The notes under the pieces were generated by a model. The model was not told the DNA's origin. It worked only from the letters and a program-made list of their open reading frames with translations, and made no database searches. A DNA stretch of 64,000 nucleotides. It comes from a virus. Below, in pieces: positions 1-8,134 of this stretch; position 1 is the first letter of the stretch; every line of letters begins with the position of its first letter. Location: the IMG/VR virus record IMGVR_UViG_3300043436_004687, positions 275,636 through 339,635 of that record, one strand, 5' to 3'. The position numbers and the translations under genes were made by a program.

Positions 1-702
1 ATCGAATTTAGTTTCATCTAATTTAACTTTAAATTTCTTCAATATTTTTTCAAACCAAGTTAATTCTCTTTTAACTTTAACATTTCCAATAACAATTGAG
101 GTTCCATGTTTTTTATAAGAAATTTCAATTAAATCATTTGGATTTAATTTGTGGATTTCCTTTCTTAAATTTGAAGTATCGTTATGTAAATAGAATTGAT
201 TATCAACTAATCTACTAATTTTAACTGATTGTTGCCCCTTATTTTTAGAACTAGATTCTTTAATAGGTACAATATACTTTTCACAAATACTAATATTATC
301 AATATCCGTAAATTGATCCCCCACTTTTAAAGAAGTAACATTAGTTACCAATGAAAATAAACTATCTAAAGGCATTAGCATACCATTAGATATAACACCT
401 CTTAATTTTAAAGCTTTTACACGCTTTTGTCTAAATGAAATAAAACCTTTTTTCTCAACATCTAAATTTTCTTCTGGTTTATCATATAAATTATTATTTT
501 TACAATAATCGGCTGATAATTTAGTTCCAGCAACAAAATATAACATAATAGAACCCACTTCAGTAGTTTTTGGTACTACAACATTATTCCCATCGACCAC
601 AACCCTACAAATTGCATCAGCGTTTTCAATATCAAATTTTTCTTTAATTTCAACTACTGAACAAGCATAGTTAGTTGATGATTCTTTAATAGTTAATTTC
701 AT
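1..702 (-). CDS. RNA ligase, DRB0094/Rnl5-like, 5' part only
   Basis: Open frame of 234 codons from ATG at 702 running off the left edge of the window, so the C-terminal half is missing. Residues 1-140 resemble the N-terminal domain of DRB0094-type RNA ligases, including an RLRG-like segment (KLRGVISNGMLMPL at 99-112). Residues 197-202 read KKHGTS, matching the nucleotidyl-transferase motif I (KxHGTS) whose lysine is adenylated; EKYIVP (141-146) precedes it. Such enzymes seal RNA nicks with ATP, and in phages probably repair host-cleaved RNA. It has its own promoter at 730-761. Alternative: another covalent nucleotidyl transferase with the same motif. The remaining motifs III-V lie outside the window and cannot be checked. 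Confidence 0.8.
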   Translation of the reverse strand, partial: MKLTIKESSTNYACSVVEIKEKFDIENADAICRVVVDGNNVVVPKTTEVGSIMLYFVAGTKLSADYCKNNNLYDKPEENLDVEKKGFISFRQKRVKALKLRGVISNGMLMPLDSLFSLVTNVTSLKVGDQFTDIDNISICEKYIVPIKESSSKNKGQQSVKISRLVDNQFYLHNDTSNLRKEIHKLNPNDLIEISYKKHGTSIVIGNVKVKRELTWFEKILKKFKVKLDETKFD

Positions 703-729
703 AATAGTATTTTTTATTAATTAAGATTA

Positions 730-761
730 CAAAGATAGAAATAATAAATTAAATAAACAAA
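730..761 (-). promoter_or_regulatory. Bacteroidota-type promoter of the RNA ligase gene
   Basis: On the minus strand the -7 box is TATCTTTG (730-737) and the -33 box TTTG (758-761), 20 bp apart. The -33 box abuts the stop codon of the upstream 136-residue gene. ATG is 28 bp downstream of the -7 box. Confidence 0.8.
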
Positions 762-1172
762 TTATTTTTTCTTTTTATTTAAACTTTTTCTTTGTACGTT
801 TTTCATTGCGTCAGCAACTTCTTTATTTTGTTTAATTAAATCTGCGATTAAACCGTCAAATTTAACAAGGGTGGGTGTATCTAATGTTGATATGGCATTC
901 ATGCTTCTAAGGTCATTTAAATCTATTAAAATACCCGATTTTGGTTCTTCTTCCTTATGAACAATACTAATTGATGGTTCTTCTTTAATAATTTCCTCAT
1001 AACCACTTAATTGGTTATACAATTCTTTAATATTTATTGAAACTTCACCAGATTTCATACCTTTTAATTTAAATTTAATAGATTGGTCTTCTGAAAGTGT
1101 GACAATTATTTCTCTACCATCAATAATTTCAGAACTTTCTCTAATTAAATCTTTATCTAATTTAGTGGCCAT
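762..1172 (-). CDS. hypothetical protein, 136 aa
   Basis: Not recognised. Last gene of the long leftward unit that starts near 8800. The chain is charged, with an acidic, Glu-rich centre (about residues 57-76) and a lysine-rich tail ending KKKK; no membrane segment or cysteine motif. It follows its upstream neighbour after 5 bp, and the promoter of the next gene touches its stop codon. Confidence 0.8.
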   Translation of the reverse strand: MATKLDKDLIRESSEIIDGREIIVTLSEDQSIKFKLKGMKSGEVSINIKELYNQLSGYEEIIKEEPSISIVHKEEEPKSGILIDLNDLRSMNAISTLDTPTLVKFDGLIADLIKQNKEVADAMKNVQRKSLNKKKK

Positions 1173-1177
1173 ATTTA

Positions 1178-1621
1178 TTATTTTGAGTTTTTGCTAATAA
1201 AATCATTATAATTTTTTTTATACATTTTTCTATAAAAGTTTTGTGGACCATAATCACAATATGTTCCACGAGTTCTTTTTAATATTTTAAATTCGCAAGG
1301 AACATTTTCTATGATATAATAATATATTTTATCGTTTTCTTTTGTTTTGGGAATACAATAAATCCTATCTAATGAATTAGCAACGCAAATCTTAATACCC
1401 GTTATTTCATGTAACTCTTCCATAGAAGAATCCATCGGCCCAAGCATATATTCTATTTCAAAATGTTCATCATATCCCTTATTTATTGAAAATTTTAACA
1501 AATTTTTATAAAATTCTAAATATTCCCCATAATCACCCCACATTAATTTAGCATTGTTTTTTGAAATCTTTTTATAAGGGGTTATTTTAATAAATCGATG
1601 TGTTTTGCTAGTTATCATCAT
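1178..1621 (-). CDS. hypothetical protein, 147 aa
   Basis: Not recognised. Soluble, rich in Tyr and Lys, with scattered cysteines that form no CxxC pair. It lies 6 bp after the AAA+ ATPase gene in the same unit, so a partner role to that ATPase is conceivable but unsupported. Two adjacent ATG codons are possible starts. Confidence 0.8.
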   Translation of the reverse strand: MMITSKTHRFIKITPYKKISKNNAKLMWGDYGEYLEFYKNLLKFSINKGYDEHFEIEYMLGPMDSSMEELHEITGIKICVANSLDRIYCIPKTKENDKIYYYIIENVPCEFKILKRTRGTYCDYGPQNFYRKMYKKNYNDFISKNSK

Positions 1622-1627
1622 ATTATT

Positions 1628-2578
1628 CTAATTTTTAAATCCAACTCTACTTGGGGTTTCATTATTAGGTTCAATGTCCATTACTTTATCCAAAACCCAT
1701 TGCTTCAATTCATCAATAGTCCAACCTTTCATCTTAGATATTTCACTAGAAAAATCATATTTCATATCTACTTTTTCTAAACTTTGATTTAAAAATCGAG
1801 TTATTAAGTTTTCATCTTCAAGACCCTTAACTTCAATAGAATATTTTACTCTACTAGGTCTTTCTTTAATAGTTTTTGGTATTTTGTTAATATAATTTGT
1901 GGTCATGAAAAACAAAGAATTGTCTATGGAATCAGTACCATCTAATATTCTTTTAAATTCGGTCTCATATGAATTTCTACTTTGGTTAAAAAATTCATCA
2001 TATTCATCTAAAAATATAATTATTGGGTTTTTTTGAATTTTTCTAATGCTTACTATTAAACTCCACCAAACCATAACATTATTTGTTGCAGTAATATTAA
2101 AAACAATTGCATTTTTATTTTTAACTGCTTCATTAAAATATTTTTTAAACATGGATGTTTTACCAGTTCCTTGTTTGCCATATAATATAATCCCTAATTT
2201 ATGGTTGTAACCTAATTTTTTAACTTTGATCCTTATTTCTTTAGTAAAGAATTTTTCGTAAATATTTTTGATTTTATCTTCATAATAAAACCCTAAATCA
2301 TCATTAAATTGTTCTTTATCTAAACAAACACTTAAATCTGGCACATAATCACCATTTAAAACTTTAACACCTAAATTATAAACTTTGGGTTCTAATTTTT
2401 TAGTTGTGTATTTTGTTTCTAATATTGAAAAATCAATACTATCATTTTCAAGGTAATGAAACGATTTTATATTAGTTGTGTTAGATTTACTTTTACTTTT
2501 ACTTCTAACTTTAATTGGTTGGGGTTCTGGCATAACTTCTTCAGTTAAATTTATTTCTTCGTCTTCGTAATCTTCCAT
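1628..2578 (-). CDS. AAA+ ATPase
   Basis: 316 residues. After a charged N-terminal region (1-120) comes one AAA+ module: Walker A GKQGTGKT (134-141), Walker B IIFLDE (187-192), sensor-1 asparagine in TTN (226-228), and a likely arginine finger in ERPSR (239-243). The hydrophobic strand plus DEYDEF after Walker B is typical of remodelling ATPases of the BCS1/classical AAA kind. It should form a ring and use ATP to remodel a protein or nucleoprotein substrate, which is not identifiable here. The C-terminal segment (about 250-316) probably holds the lid. No protease, helicase or clamp-loader accessory domain is visible. Confidence 0.9.
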   Translation of the reverse strand: MEDYEDEEINLTEEVMPEPQPIKVRSKSKSKSNTTNIKSFHYLENDSIDFSILETKYTTKKLEPKVYNLGVKVLNGDYVPDLSVCLDKEQFNDDLGFYYEDKIKNIYEKFFTKEIRIKVKKLGYNHKLGIILYGKQGTGKTSMFKKYFNEAVKNKNAIVFNITATNNVMVWWSLIVSIRKIQKNPIIIFLDEYDEFFNQSRNSYETEFKRILDGTDSIDNSLFFMTTNYINKIPKTIKERPSRVKYSIEVKGLEDENLITRFLNQSLEKVDMKYDFSSEISKMKGWTIDELKQWVLDKVMDIEPNNETPSRVGFKN

Positions 2579-2592
2579 ATTATTTTTGGGGG

Positions 2593-2925
2593 TTAATTAT
2601 CAAATTTATTTCCAATTATTTCAATGTTTTTAAAAGAGTATAGTGGTCTATCGCCATTTACACTAGCACCAGATAATGGTGACCATTCTACTATATTAAA
2701 ATCATCTAACCAATCATTGCTGTATATTTCAACATCATTTTTATCTTTTAAACCAACAAATATACAAAGAGTATTTGGATTTACCTCATAAATTACATCA
2801 GAACCCTCTAATCTATCATAATATATTATAGCGCCTTTGATAACCCCTAAATGATTTTCTTCAAAATAATGGCCAAAAACCCATTCATTGTTATCTACTC
2901 TTTTTGCTTTAAATTTTAAATTCAT
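2593..2925 (-). CDS. YopX family protein
   Basis: 110 residues with the full YopX layout: N-terminal KFKAKRVDNNEWVFGHYFE (4-22), the central CIFVGLKDKNDVEIYSNDWL block, and the C-terminal IEIIGNKFDN. YopX proteins are common small phage and prophage proteins with no established biochemical role. The start overlaps the stop of the upstream membrane-protein gene by one base (TAATG), which indicates coupled translation. Confidence 0.9.
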   Translation of the reverse strand: MNLKFKAKRVDNNEWVFGHYFEENHLGVIKGAIIYYDRLEGSDVIYEVNPNTLCIFVGLKDKNDVEIYSNDWLDDFNIVEWSPLSGASVNGDRPLYSFKNIEIIGNKFDN

Positions 2926-3128
2926 TATTTAAATTTGTATATGTAAATTGTATCTATTTCTTTTCCGTCCGTAGTTATTCTATAATCTGGCTTTACCAAC
3001 TCTTTACTTTCGATTGTTGTGTCTGAAACCCATTTATAACCACTGTAAACAATAATTCCTATTATCAAAATAATTGATAACATAAATCCTTTAAAAATAA
3101 TATCTAAACCACTTCCTATTCCACTCAT
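2925..3128 (-). CDS. small single-pass membrane protein, 67 aa
   Basis: One hydrophobic segment near residues 12-33 (FKGFMLSIILIIGIIVYSGY), followed by a polar tail (about 34 residues) ending in a basic YKFK. No signal-peptidase site is evident, so it is probably an inner-membrane protein. Role unknown. Confidence 0.8.
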   Translation of the reverse strand: MSGIGSGLDIIFKGFMLSIILIIGIIVYSGYKWVSDTTIESKELVKPDYRITTDGKEIDTIYIYKFK

Positions 3129-3132
3129 ATAA

Positions 3133-3486
3133 TTATAATTTAATCATTTTATTTAATATTAATATCTTATTAGTTTCAAATTCTTCACTTGAAATTTCCT
3201 TTATTTCTAATTCATCTTGTTTCCACTCACCTTTAAAATATTCTTCAATTAAGGCACCTAAATAATCTGTAATTTCTTCTTTAAATGAAACTAAATAATC
3301 ATCATATGAATTCCGAACTTTTGTAATTTTTAAATTGACTTGATCATAAACTTCATTTTCAATTATAACTTTATAAAATTCATAAGGTTCTTCATTTTTA
3401 TAACCATAACTAAAGTAATAAATCCCATCATTTACTTCGATTTCTTCTGTTATAGTCTCAATTTTTTTTGTTTTAGTTAACTTCAT
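3133..3486 (-). CDS. hypothetical protein, 117 aa
   Basis: Not recognised. N-terminal amphipathic beta-rich region (KKIETITEEIEVNDGIYYF), then an acidic EISSEEFE stretch near the end. No membrane segment. Sits between two small genes with spacers of only a few bases in the leftward unit. Confidence 0.8.
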   Translation of the reverse strand: MKLTKTKKIETITEEIEVNDGIYYFSYGYKNEEPYEFYKVIIENEVYDQVNLKITKVRNSYDDYLVSFKEEITDYLGALIEEYFKGEWKQDELEIKEISSEEFETNKILILNKMIKL

Positions 3487-3509
3487 ATTATCCCTATTTG
3501 ATTTAAAAA

Positions 3510-3689
3510 TTAATCTATTTTACCTAAATAATATTCCTCTATGTCTGACATTTGTTTTAAATATCTCTTTTCTAGTTGTTTTATGCGACCAACTAAAGAA
3601 AACAAATCTTTATCATCTTCTCTTGGTATTTTTAAATCATCTAAATACATGTGAGCACATTCTAGTTCTTCTTTATAATAATCTTCCAT
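3510..3689 (-). CDS. hypothetical acidic protein, 59 aa
   Basis: Not recognised. The ATG at 3689 is preferred because it lies 4 bases past the stop of the CAP gene; an upstream ATG at 3713 would overlap that gene by 20 bp and only add MPKLKIKI. The chain looks alpha-helical and highly charged (EEYYKEELECAHMYLDDLK type) and ends LGKID. Confidence 0.75.
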   Translation of the reverse strand: MEDYYKEELECAHMYLDDLKIPREDDKDLFSLVGRIKQLEKRYLKQMSDIEEYYLGKID

Positions 3690-3693
3690 AATT

Positions 3694-4167
3694 TTAATTT
3701 TTAATTTCGGCAAAAATATTGGTGGTATATTTATATGAGTTAGAAATACCCATAATATTCCATTTAGGGTTTTCTAAATTCTCCTTATGTGATGGGCTTT
3801 GTAACCAAGCATATAATGTGGCTTTTGGTGTTGAAAAATTAAAAGCTACGTTTTCACCCACTGAATCTGCTTCTAAATTAGAAACTATTCTCTCACTTCT
3901 TTCCTCAAAATTATCGTGAGAGGGTTTATTATTTTTTTGCATGTAAGTATTATGTTCTAAACATATTTTAGATATGTAGTTAGACAATTTGACTTCTTGA
4001 ATATTTAAAGATTTGCGATATCTATTAACTTCATCAATAATCCCTAATTCAAAATCAGTGTAAAAAAAATTTACATAAGTATTTTCTTTTACCTTATTAA
4101 TTTTCTTTTTCTTAATTAATAGAAAATAAACCAATAAAATTACTATTATTATAATTGCTAATTCCAT
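3694..4167 (-). CDS. membrane-anchored CAP (SCP/PR-1) domain protein
   Basis: 157 residues. Residues 3-17 are a hydrophobic segment followed by KKKK, so a type II anchor or uncleaved signal. The rest matches a CAP domain: an N-terminal helix with VNRYRKSL, ICLEHNTYMQ, a conserved SH (KPSHDNFEERSE), GENVAF, then AWLQSPSHKENLENPKWNIMG, which is the canonical W..SPgHr.nl..p....g signature. CAP domains occur in secreted proteins and are not lytic by themselves; phage copies are of unknown role, perhaps acting in the periplasm. The CAP histidines are present, though the second belongs to SPSHKEN. Confidence 0.88.
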   Translation of the reverse strand: MELAIIIIVILLVYFLLIKKKKINKVKENTYVNFFYTDFELGIIDEVNRYRKSLNIQEVKLSNYISKICLEHNTYMQKNNKPSHDNFEERSERIVSNLEADSVGENVAFNFSTPKATLYAWLQSPSHKENLENPKWNIMGISNSYKYTTNIFAEIKN

Positions 4168-4221
4168 ATTTTTTAATTTTATTTACCATTATAATGATAA
4201 AATTTGTTAATATTTAATTGT

Positions 4222-4243
4222 TTTAACCATTATAATGGTTAAA
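4222..4243. repeat. perfect 22 bp palindrome
   Basis: TTTAACCATTA followed by its exact complement TAATGGTTAAA. It spans the stop codon of the 90-residue gene (4239-4241) and is preceded at 4183-4198 by a weaker ACCATTATAATGAT copy of the same motif. It has no T-run on either side, so a protein-binding site or mRNA 3'-end hairpin is more likely than an intrinsic terminator. Confidence 0.7.
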
Positions 4244-4511
4244 CCCTAATTTCTGTTGTAATGTAAGCATCTTTTATTTGATAACCCTCCCAATCAATTA
4301 TTTCATTGATTTTATTAGTTTCTTCTTCTGAAATTTCAGAAACATATTGATATCCATCCCATTTTTTATCCCTATTAAATATTTTATTTAAGAATTCTCT
4401 GTCAATGATAGCATTTTCTTTATTATCATAAAATCTAGAGATAATGGTATTTCCATTATCGGCCCTACCCGTATTATATTTGTAAATTGGTATGTTTAAT
4501 GAATAACTCAT
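4239..4511 (-). CDS. hypothetical protein, 90 aa
   Basis: Not recognised. Soluble and charged, with a C-terminal IDWEGYQIKDAYITTEIRV strand-rich region. The stop codon lies inside a 22 bp palindrome, and 70 bp of non-coding DNA separate it from the CAP gene, which is a wide gap for this operon. Confidence 0.8.
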   Translation of the reverse strand: MSYSLNIPIYKYNTGRADNGNTIISRFYDNKENAIIDREFLNKIFNRDKKWDGYQYVSEISEEETNKINEIIDWEGYQIKDAYITTEIRV

Positions 4512-4521
4512 ATCCTTTAAT

Positions 4522-4773
4522 TTAATTTTTTTCTACCCAAGCGGCAGCTGTTGAAGTTCCTTTCTCTACTATAGTCAAACCTTTATCTATTTGAACATAA
4601 CAACCAGGATTAGCTTCAACCATTTCATCAAATTTCTTATCCGAAACTTTTAAAACTATAATATCACAATCAATAGGGGTAACACCTAAATTTTTAACAC
4701 TATGGGCTATTTGGCTTGCGACCTTCCCTTCTGGCATTTTCAAATTCTTCTTATATATTGCTTTTATTCTCAT
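4522..4773 (-). CDS. Pth2-like peptidyl-tRNA hydrolase domain protein
   Basis: 83 residues, shorter than the usual 115-120 of archaeal/eukaryotic Pth2. The N-terminus carries the family block LKMPEGKVASQIAHS (11-25, compare K.GKiAAQcaHA). A strand IIVLKVSD and the C-terminal block DKGLTIVEKGTSTAAAW (compare DaG.T.i..Gt.TvlaigP) follow. Pth2 enzymes release tRNA from peptidyl-tRNA; a phage copy may recycle tRNA during heavy translation. The internal helical region is abbreviated, so activity is uncertain. It overlaps the upstream gene by 4 bp (ATGA). Confidence 0.8.
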   Translation of the reverse strand: MRIKAIYKKNLKMPEGKVASQIAHSVKNLGVTPIDCDIIVLKVSDKKFDEMVEANPGCYVQIDKGLTIVEKGTSTAAAWVEKN

Positions 4774-4997
4774 TGTTTTAATGATTTTATGAATTTTTCA
4801 ATTTCATCGTCTGATTTAGTTCCAATTATATTCCCATACATTGTATGATACTTATTAAAATCAATCGCTTTTCTAATATCTTCTTCAGTGTAGAATATTT
4901 TTTTCTCGGTTTTAATTTTGGTGGGTTCTTCGTTGTAATTATAAGTGCAACTACATTGAACTATCCACATTCCACAATCTTCACAAACAGTACTCAT
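4770..4997 (-). CDS. small zinc-ribbon-like protein, 75 aa
   Basis: N-terminal cysteine cluster CEDCGMWIVQCSC (5-17) gives CxxC and CxC spacing suitable for binding one metal ion. The remainder is charged and helical. Shares one base of stop/start with the upstream gene and 4 bp with the Pth2-like gene, so translation is coupled on both sides. Function unknown. Confidence 0.8.
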   Translation of the reverse strand: MSTVCEDCGMWIVQCSCTYNYNEEPTKIKTEKKIFYTEEDIRKAIDFNKYHTMYGNIIGTKSDDEIEKFIKSLKQ

Positions 4998-5338
4998 TAT
5001 AATAACATTTCATGGTTAGATAAAACTAATATAGTAAATGACCAATTTCCACCCCCTAAGATATCCACCTCACAACTACTTAAACCCTTTTCATTTAATT
5101 GTTTAATGTAAGAATCAATCCCTTTTTCTAAATCACCTTTATGCCATTCTTTACAAGAATCTATCTCCAGCTCATTTAAAAAATCTATTAAGTTTTCTTT
5201 TGCGGTTTCATCGTTAAATTCTAAATTTATTTTGTAATCGTAATTACGTTTAATTTTAAATCTACTTGCATTAATAAATTTTGGAAATCCTAATTTAAAA
5301 TCTCCATCAGTCTCTACTTTAATTTTTACTTTTATCAT
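4997..5338 (-). CDS. hypothetical protein, 113 aa
   Basis: Not recognised. N-terminal strand MIKVKIKVETDGDFKLGF, a helix LIDFLNELEIDSCKEW, and a C-terminal glycine turn ILGGGNWSFTILVLS. Possibly an alpha/beta sandwich. Overlaps the upstream gene by 4 bp. Confidence 0.78.
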   Translation of the reverse strand: MIKVKIKVETDGDFKLGFPKFINASRFKIKRNYDYKINLEFNDETAKENLIDFLNELEIDSCKEWHKGDLEKGIDSYIKQLNEKGLSSCEVDILGGGNWSFTILVLSNHEMLL

Positions 5339-5580
5339 GATTTTAAATCTTCCTTTATAATTTTAATACAATTTTTTATATCATAACTCATAGCTTGTAT
5401 TTTTAAATCACCCGTTTTCTCATTATAAATTCCAATAGTGTAACCATCGTTTATCCCTTGACAAATACTTATGGGGTGATTTAAATCAGCTGAAATTTTA
5501 TTGAATAATTTTTCAAATTGTTTATAATCATCGTCAGTTATTTTTTCTGTTTTTTTGCTAAAAAATCTTTTTAAATTCAT
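5335..5580 (-). CDS. hypothetical protein, 81 aa
   Basis: Not recognised. Basic N-terminus (LKRFFSKKTEK), then a helix-strand pattern with GYTIGIYNEKTGDLKI. No cysteine pair or membrane segment. Overlaps both neighbours by 4 bp (ATGA pattern). Confidence 0.78.
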   Translation of the reverse strand: MNLKRFFSKKTEKITDDDYKQFEKLFNKISADLNHPISICQGINDGYTIGIYNEKTGDLKIQAMSYDIKNCIKIIKEDLKS

Positions 5581-5840
5581 AATTTATTTATTTTTATAGT
5601 TTTCCACTCATATTGCCAAAGACTCCAATATTCTTGATAGGTCCAACCATCATCAAACCATTTATACCTAGTCTTTATTTTACGTTGTTTTAACTTTACC
5701 TTACCATAAATTTCATTTGTAAAGTGAAATTTACCACCAAAGAAAGTTATGTATAATATACTAAAACTAATTACTTCTCTATATTTATCCAATCTAATTT
5801 CTTGGAAATCGCTAACAAATGAATTAAATGGTGCTCTCAT
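5577..5840 (-). CDS. hypothetical aromatic-rich protein, 87 aa
   Basis: Not recognised. Very rich in Trp/Tyr/Phe, especially at the C-terminus (YKWFDDGWTYQEYWSLW). The middle (ISFSILYITFFGG) is hydrophobic but short for a membrane span. Confidence 0.75.
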   Translation of the reverse strand: MRAPFNSFVSDFQEIRLDKYREVISFSILYITFFGGKFHFTNEIYGKVKLKQRKIKTRYKWFDDGWTYQEYWSLWQYEWKTIKINKL

Positions 5841-5842
5841 AA

Positions 5843-6181
5843 TTAATAAATTTCTTGAATTAAACGATCAATATTTAAAGGACAATTCCCTAAATGTTCT
5901 TTACCCACGAAAACGCCATTAAAATAATATGGGGTTTCTTTTTTTAAATCTTTATCGTATTTATACTTGATTTCTTTTATTGTGAATTTTTGATTGGTTA
6001 CCCATTTTGTTTGATAAGTTTTATTTATTTGAAAAGGTTTGTACCTAATTTCTTTCTTTTCTTTACCTAAATGCTTCTCAACAATATTCATTAATTGTTG
6101 TGGTTGTAACTTAAAATCACCATGTTTATTTTTAGGAATTGCGATACATTGATTCCATATATCTCTTACTAATGCTTTCAT
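5843..6181 (-). CDS. hypothetical basic protein, 112 aa
   Basis: Not recognised. Lysine-rich throughout, with clusters around KKEIRYKPFQINK and KEIKYKYDKDLKKE, so nucleic-acid contact is possible. Predicted soluble. Confidence 0.78.
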   Translation of the reverse strand: MKALVRDIWNQCIAIPKNKHGDFKLQPQQLMNIVEKHLGKEKKEIRYKPFQINKTYQTKWVTNQKFTIKEIKYKYDKDLKKETPYYFNGVFVGKEHLGNCPLNIDRLIQEIY

Positions 6182-6185
6182 AAAT

Positions 6186-6713
6186 TTATTTATAAATAGG
6201 TTTAAAAAATTCTGGATTAGATAAGCAATTTAATATACTATAACCAACTGTTTCGTTTAAACTAATCCCACCATCTCCAGATAATTCAATTATTTTACCT
6301 TTTCTACTAAAAGGTAAATTATTTACTATTTCAAAAGCAATTATTTCTTTCCCAGGATACCAAGGATGTGGATAATAATTATCTAAGGTTTTACCCCACC
6401 ATTTTCTTGTTCCACCATGTTCCATTCTTAAAAATTCATCCTCTAAGTCATCATCATTAAAATATTCTACTAATTCGTAAAATTCAACTTCGGTTATCTG
6501 AACACCTTTTAAGTAATGCTTACACCCATCCTCAACAAATTCAAACAATTGAACCTCATTATTATGGTTTAAAATAAAACCACTAGTACCACCATAAGAA
6601 TTTAATTGTAATGGAGTGTCTGAATTTATTTCATAAAAAGATTTCCCACCAAATTTTATATATCCTAAACCAACATCTTTATAACGCTCACTAAGTTCTT
6701 TTAAATTTAACAT
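6186..6713 (-). CDS. hypothetical protein, 175 aa
   Basis: Not recognised. Acidic, with a DDDLEDEF patch at about 106-113 followed by HGGTRKWWGKTLDNYY, and a C-terminal ELSGDGGISLNETVGYSIL segment. The alternation of strands suggests a globular enzyme-like or binding fold, but no catalytic motif is identifiable. Separated from the upstream gene by 2 bp. Confidence 0.8.
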   Translation of the reverse strand: MLNLKELSERYKDVGLGYIKFGGKSFYEINSDTPLQLNSYGGTSGFILNHNNEVQLFEFVEDGCKHYLKGVQITEVEFYELVEYFNDDDLEDEFLRMEHGGTRKWWGKTLDNYYPHPWYPGKEIIAFEIVNNLPFSRKGKIIELSGDGGISLNETVGYSILNCLSNPEFFKPIYK

Positions 6714-6715
6714 AT

Positions 6716-7012
6716 TTATTTATTTAATATATTATTCCTTACTAATTTATATAAGTTATGTTCTTTTCTCAAATGTTTATAAGTCCAATTATTTTCACCT
6801 AATTTCAAGTCATATATTATTCCTTTATGTTCAATTTCAATTGAATTAAACCCCTGATCAAATAAATCAAAACTTATAAAATCTAAATTGGTTGTTGCAA
6901 TCAAATCATAACCCATTTCAATTGCAATAGAAGTTTCATTATAATAATGATAAGGTGTTGGATAATATTTTGATCGTTCTGTTAAAAATACTATTTTTCT
7001 AGGTGAATTCAT
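6716..7012 (-). CDS. hypothetical protein, 98 aa
   Basis: Not recognised. Opens with a PRKIVFLTERSKYYPTPYHYYNE segment and contains LIATTNLDFISFDLF. Soluble. 4 bp downstream of its neighbour in the same unit. Confidence 0.78.
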   Translation of the reverse strand: MNSPRKIVFLTERSKYYPTPYHYYNETSIAIEMGYDLIATTNLDFISFDLFDQGFNSIEIEHKGIIYDLKLGENNWTYKHLRKEHNLYKLVRNNILNK

Positions 7013-7016
7013 ATTT

Positions 7017-7460
7017 TTATTTAATTATTTCTTTTAATTCAGTGGATATTCTGCTATATTTATCTAAATACTCTTGATATTCTTCTTTACTGATTTTAAG
7101 CATTCCTCTTAAATCTTTTGTTGAAAAAGAATTTTCACATCTATTAGTATCAAACTCAACATCAAATAAATGCCTATTTGAAAATGAAGTTTTCCTTCCT
7201 TCAAAATAATAAACAAGATTCCATTCAGTTGTTCTTTCATGTCTTATTAATTCCCTTAATTCAAAAACTTCTAATTCTTTTCCGAATAATGAATTTTTAT
7301 CTAAACGCTTTAAATAAGTATTTTCAAACTCATTTTTAATGGTGTTTATTTCTTCTGTTTCTCTTTCTTTTTTAAGAATTTCATCTTGTTCAATTGCTTT
7401 CTTTAATTGTGCAATTGTTAAATTATCGCCATATTTTGATAAGTCTATGCATGTTTTCAT
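7017..7460 (-). CDS. hypothetical protein, 147 aa
   Basis: Not recognised. Mostly helical and charged (LKKAIEQDEILKKERETEEINTIKNEF looks like a coiled segment near 18-45), with a GRKTSFSNRHLF strand region in the middle. Close-packed in the leftward unit. Confidence 0.78.
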   Translation of the reverse strand: MKTCIDLSKYGDNLTIAQLKKAIEQDEILKKERETEEINTIKNEFENTYLKRLDKNSLFGKELEVFELRELIRHERTTEWNLVYYFEGRKTSFSNRHLFDVEFDTNRCENSFSTKDLRGMLKISKEEYQEYLDKYSRISTELKEIIK

Positions 7461-7464
7461 TATA

Positions 7465-7845
7465 TTATTTTTTTAAATAACCATTTGTTTTAGCAAATCT
7501 TTCAACTATTACTTCTTCATCCTTTAATCTTTCAACATATGGTGGATTATGTACACCATTCACCATACCATCACTAAACAATCTTATTGGATTTAATGTT
7601 TGCCAATGATTAAAAAAGCTTTCGTATTTTTCTTGTTCAGAAATTCTATCATTTTCTACATCAACAAATAATTTATGTTTATATGGTTTATGTTGAACAT
7701 AAAATTTATAATAAGTGTTATTATTAACCCAACTTATATCATTTTCAAACCAAACTCTAACTCTATAAGTACCTTCTTTACCTTTATTAATTTCGGTGAA
7801 AGTATCTTTGGTGCCAGTACAATATATTTTATTTTTCATAGCCAC
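7465..7845 (-). CDS. hypothetical protein, 126 aa
   Basis: Not recognised. N-terminal strand-rich region with YRVRVWFENDISWVNNNTYYKFYV, then a charged helix. An ATG two codons into the frame (7839) is an equally good start. It overlaps the upstream gene by 10 bp. Confidence 0.78.
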   Translation of the reverse strand: MAMKNKIYCTGTKDTFTEINKGKEGTYRVRVWFENDISWVNNNTYYKFYVQHKPYKHKLFVDVENDRISEQEKYESFFNHWQTLNPIRLFSDGMVNGVHNPPYVERLKDEEVIVERFAKTNGYLKK

Positions 7846-8126
7846 TCACTTTTATCAAATTCTTCATTTTCATTTTCCACATCATCAAGAATTTGCTCAT
7901 AACTTTTACTTAATAAGGCATCTAATTCTTCTTTGGTGTTAATGTAAATAAACCCATCTAACCCCTCTAATGAGTCTAGTTTTGTTGGGGAATTATTACA
8001 AACAGATAATGTACTTAATCTTAAACCATTGGGTAATTCATATTCAACTTGAACATCATCCCAGTCTGGTTTACTTATAGTCTGAGGAAATTCATACCCC
8101 TCAATAATTTTTTTACTTAATTTCAT
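7836..8126 (-). CDS. hypothetical acidic protein, 96 aa
   Basis: Not recognised. Strongly acidic C-terminus (DDVENENEEFDKSEW), the type of surface seen in small phage inhibitors, but there is no direct evidence for that role. Confidence 0.78.
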   Translation of the reverse strand: MKLSKKIIEGYEFPQTISKPDWDDVQVEYELPNGLRLSTLSVCNNSPTKLDSLEGLDGFIYINTKEELDALLSKSYEQILDDVENENEEFDKSEWL

Positions 8127-8134
8127 ATTTTTAA

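Noticed and set aside
4222-4243. Rho-independent terminator at the 22 bp palindrome.
   Set aside because: No T-run follows on either strand and genes of the same unit continue past it.
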